Below, one piece after another: positions 15,200 through 16,377 of a stretch of DNA of 16,377 nt. This DNA is from JANMDR01 sp031409495 (GTDB lineage Bacteria > Pseudomonadota > Gammaproteobacteria > Burkholderiales > Usitatibacteraceae), in contig JANNXI010000283.1 of assembly GCA_031409495.1 (NCBI GenBank), positions 1 to 16,377 on the forward strand, written 5' to 3'. A program made the position numbers and the translations under genes. The stretch's first letter is position 1. The number at the start of each line of letters is the position of its first letter. Under the pieces are notes generated by a model, which saw only the letters and a program-made list of their open reading frames with translations, ran no database searches and was not told the DNA's origin.

Positions 15200-15786
15200 T
15201 TTCTGCAATCTATGGTTTGTGATTCGGTAATAATAAAGTCTATCGCAACATCATGCTCAAGCTTTGGTACGGCTTCTACCAACTGAAAATCAAAGGCCAG
15301 CGCAACTGTGGTGGGATGATGTTCACCCATCAGCAATCTATCGTAAAAACCACCGCCAGCGCCTAGCCTATTGCCGTTCCGATCGAATGCTGTGCCCGGA
15401 AGAATGATTAAGTCAATTTGCGTAAGTGTCATTGCAGCTGCCATCACGGGCGGCTCAAAAATACCCCACTTATTGATTTCCAAACTAATGAGCTGTTCCA
15501 CACGATGCAAACTGAGCTGTCCTGCACTCGCCAAACCTTTCACCCTCGGTAAGGCCAGCAGTTTACCGCTTTCGAGCACGGATTGAAGCAACGGCCCTGT
15601 TTCAATCTCACCAAGACGCTTGCAACCGACATAAGCCAAGATTGAACTTGCCGCTTGGTAGGCCGGTAAAAGTCCAAGCTGCTGCGCAATCGCCGCTTGT
15701 GCAACGGTTCGATCAGCATCTGAAATACCTAAGCACAATGCCCGTGTACGTTCGCGAAGTTGTTGTTTTAAATAGCTATTTTGCAT
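15196..15786 (-). CDS. ygfA: 5-Formyltetrahydrofolate cyclo-ligase
   Basis: A predicted 196-residue ATP-dependent enzyme converting 5-formyl-THF (folinate) back to 5,10-methenyl-THF. Signatures are an N-terminal LKQQLRERTRAL basic segment for ATP/folate binding, the KWGIFEPP strand (about 106-113) and the C-terminal block LPGTAFDRNGNRLGAGGGFYDR, which forms the phosphate and folate pocket. Length is usual for the family. It is the first gene of the operon, read from the intergenic region at 15787-15982, and overlaps folD by 4 bases. No 6S RNA, which neighbours this gene in many Proteobacteria, was recognised beside it. Confidence 0.94.
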   Translation of the reverse strand: MQNSYLKQQLRERTRALCLGISDADRTVAQAAIAQQLGLLPAYQAASSILAYVGCKRLGEIETGPLLQSVLESGKLLALPRVKGLASAGQLSLHRVEQLISLEINKWGIFEPPVMAAAMTLTQIDLIILPGTAFDRNGNRLGAGGGFYDRLLMGEHHPTTVALAFDFQLVEAVPKLEHDVAIDFIITESQTIDCRK

Positions 15787-15864
15787 TTTTATGACATCAT
15801 GAAGCGCTAATCCGCTATCCTACGCGCTTTAGTTGTAATCTGGAGTGGCCATATCAACACATTC

Positions 15865-15894
15865 TTGCTGTCAAAATAGCCGTCAACTTATACT
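15865..15894 (+). promoter_or_regulatory. Candidate sigma-70 promoter for the DUF3617 gene
   Basis: TTGCTG (15865-15870), an 18-base spacer and TATACT (15889-15894) read toward the gene starting at 15983. The -10 matches the consensus at 5 of 6 positions but the -35 at only 3, so this is a modest candidate. The same 196-bp gap must also hold the opposite-strand promoter for the folate operon, for which no good match was found. Confidence 0.4.
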
Positions 15895-15982
15895 ATGCCT
15901 CCGCGTTATTCACTCTATTCCATAGCCAGCAATAAATTTGACTGTGGCTCGTAGCTGCTGTTCATTTTTTTAGGAAACCTCA

Positions 15983-16377
15983 ATGAAACAACTTAAATTT
16001 GCCGCATACATCACTTCACTATTTGCCTGCGCAGCAGCTATATCTAGCACTAACGCGGCGGCTGAAGCGATTGATTTTAAGCAATTCGTCAAGGCCGGCT
16101 CCTATTCGATGACCATTAAGGTAGCAGGGCTGCCAAGCGGCGGAGCGGCGCCTGCCACACCTCCCGCGACAGTATTCTGCGTCACCGACGAGCAACTTTC
16201 TAAAAATCAGTTTCTAGATTTTAAGGCCGACGCACCCATCAAAGGTTCCTCGTGTCAGTTGCGCAACGTCAAGCAAACCAAAGACAGCCTCGCCTATGAC
16301 ATGGTTTGCGATAAAGAAGGTGTAACAGCATCAAACTCAATGACCTTTGCCAACGGCAACATGAAAGGTATTACCAA
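15983..16377 (+). CDS. Exported DUF3617-like protein (3' end cut by window)
   Basis: 131 codons are visible from an ATG preceded by AGGAAA, and the frame is open to the window edge, so the C-terminus is missing. A Sec signal peptide is clear: MKQLK, a hydrophobic stretch FAAYITSLFACAAAI and a likely cleavage after the Ala run ending at about residue 28 (NAAA). The mature part fits the DUF3617 pattern: a KAGSYSMTIKVAGLP strand, a FCVTDEQL cysteine motif, a second Cys in SSCQL and a third in MVCDKEG. The function of these small periplasmic proteins is unknown. It diverges from the folate operon and probably has its own promoter. Confidence 0.72.
   Translation, partial: MKQLKFAAYITSLFACAAAISSTNAAAEAIDFKQFVKAGSYSMTIKVAGLPSGGAAPATPPATVFCVTDEQLSKNQFLDFKADAPIKGSSCQLRNVKQTKDSLAYDMVCDKEGVTASNSMTFANGNMKGIT

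Noticed and set aside
15200..15208. TTG start for folD three codons upstream
   Set aside because: The ATG at 15199 overlaps the upstream stop and begins exactly where FolD homology (SALIIDGK) begins.
15787..15982. 6S RNA (ssrS), often adjacent to ygfA
   Set aside because: Read on both strands, the 196-bp gap shows no long self-complementary rod with a central bubble. It is also too short to hold a full 6S RNA plus two promoters.

Overview
The window is a chromosomal stretch from a Gram-negative bacterium, most likely a beta- or gammaproteobacterium. The signs are a PhaF/PhaI-type phasin, a membrane urate hydroxylase with a cytochrome c tail, a Tat/lipobox-type lipoprotein, a DUF3617 secreted protein and a proteobacterial fau(ygfA)-folD pair. 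The class cannot be settled from the sequence alone. There are fourteen protein genes. Those at both edges are cut by the window. No tRNA, rRNA, CRISPR array, phage gene or complete insertion sequence was seen.

Region 1 (1-4636) concerns storage and lipids. A patatin-like phospholipase (minus strand, cut at base 1) lies downstream of a phasin gene that has its own strong terminator. A 778-bp gene-poor gap follows, and at its far end sits a 143-bp element with 20-bp terminal inverted repeats and a CAA duplication on each side: a MITE-like insertion. It ends 18 bp before the Shine-Dalgarno sequence of a 665-residue two-domain fatty acyl-CoA reductase resembling the Marinobacter enzyme that makes fatty alcohols. 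A symmetric hairpin terminator follows and can serve both converging units.

Region 2 (4799-11026) is a purine (urate) breakdown locus with two divergent arms separated by 58 bp. The left arm is puuE-allC and the right arm is uraD-uraH-puuD-moaA-DUF2461. Together they encode urate to 5-hydroxyisourate (PuuD), to OHCU (UraH), to S-allantoin (UraD), to allantoate (PuuE), to ureidoglycolate plus ammonia and CO2 (AllC). moaA, the first molybdenum-cofactor gene, overlaps puuD by 4 bp. This is notable because the enzyme that normally makes urate, xanthine dehydrogenase, needs that cofactor.

Region 3 (11142-15786, minus strand) holds a tightly packed operon: 5-formyl-THF cyclo-ligase, folD, an alpha/beta hydrolase and a PYROXD2-like FAD oxidoreductase. 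Downstream is an unrecognised cysteine-rich lipoprotein gene. The window ends in a plus-strand gene for an exported DUF3617-type protein.

Most of the window consists of known families. The less ordinary points are the MITE-like insertion at the acyl-CoA reductase, the coupling of moaA to urate oxidation, the very compact divergent control region with an out-of-frame leader ORF, and the unexplained hydrolase/oxidoreductase pair inside a folate operon.
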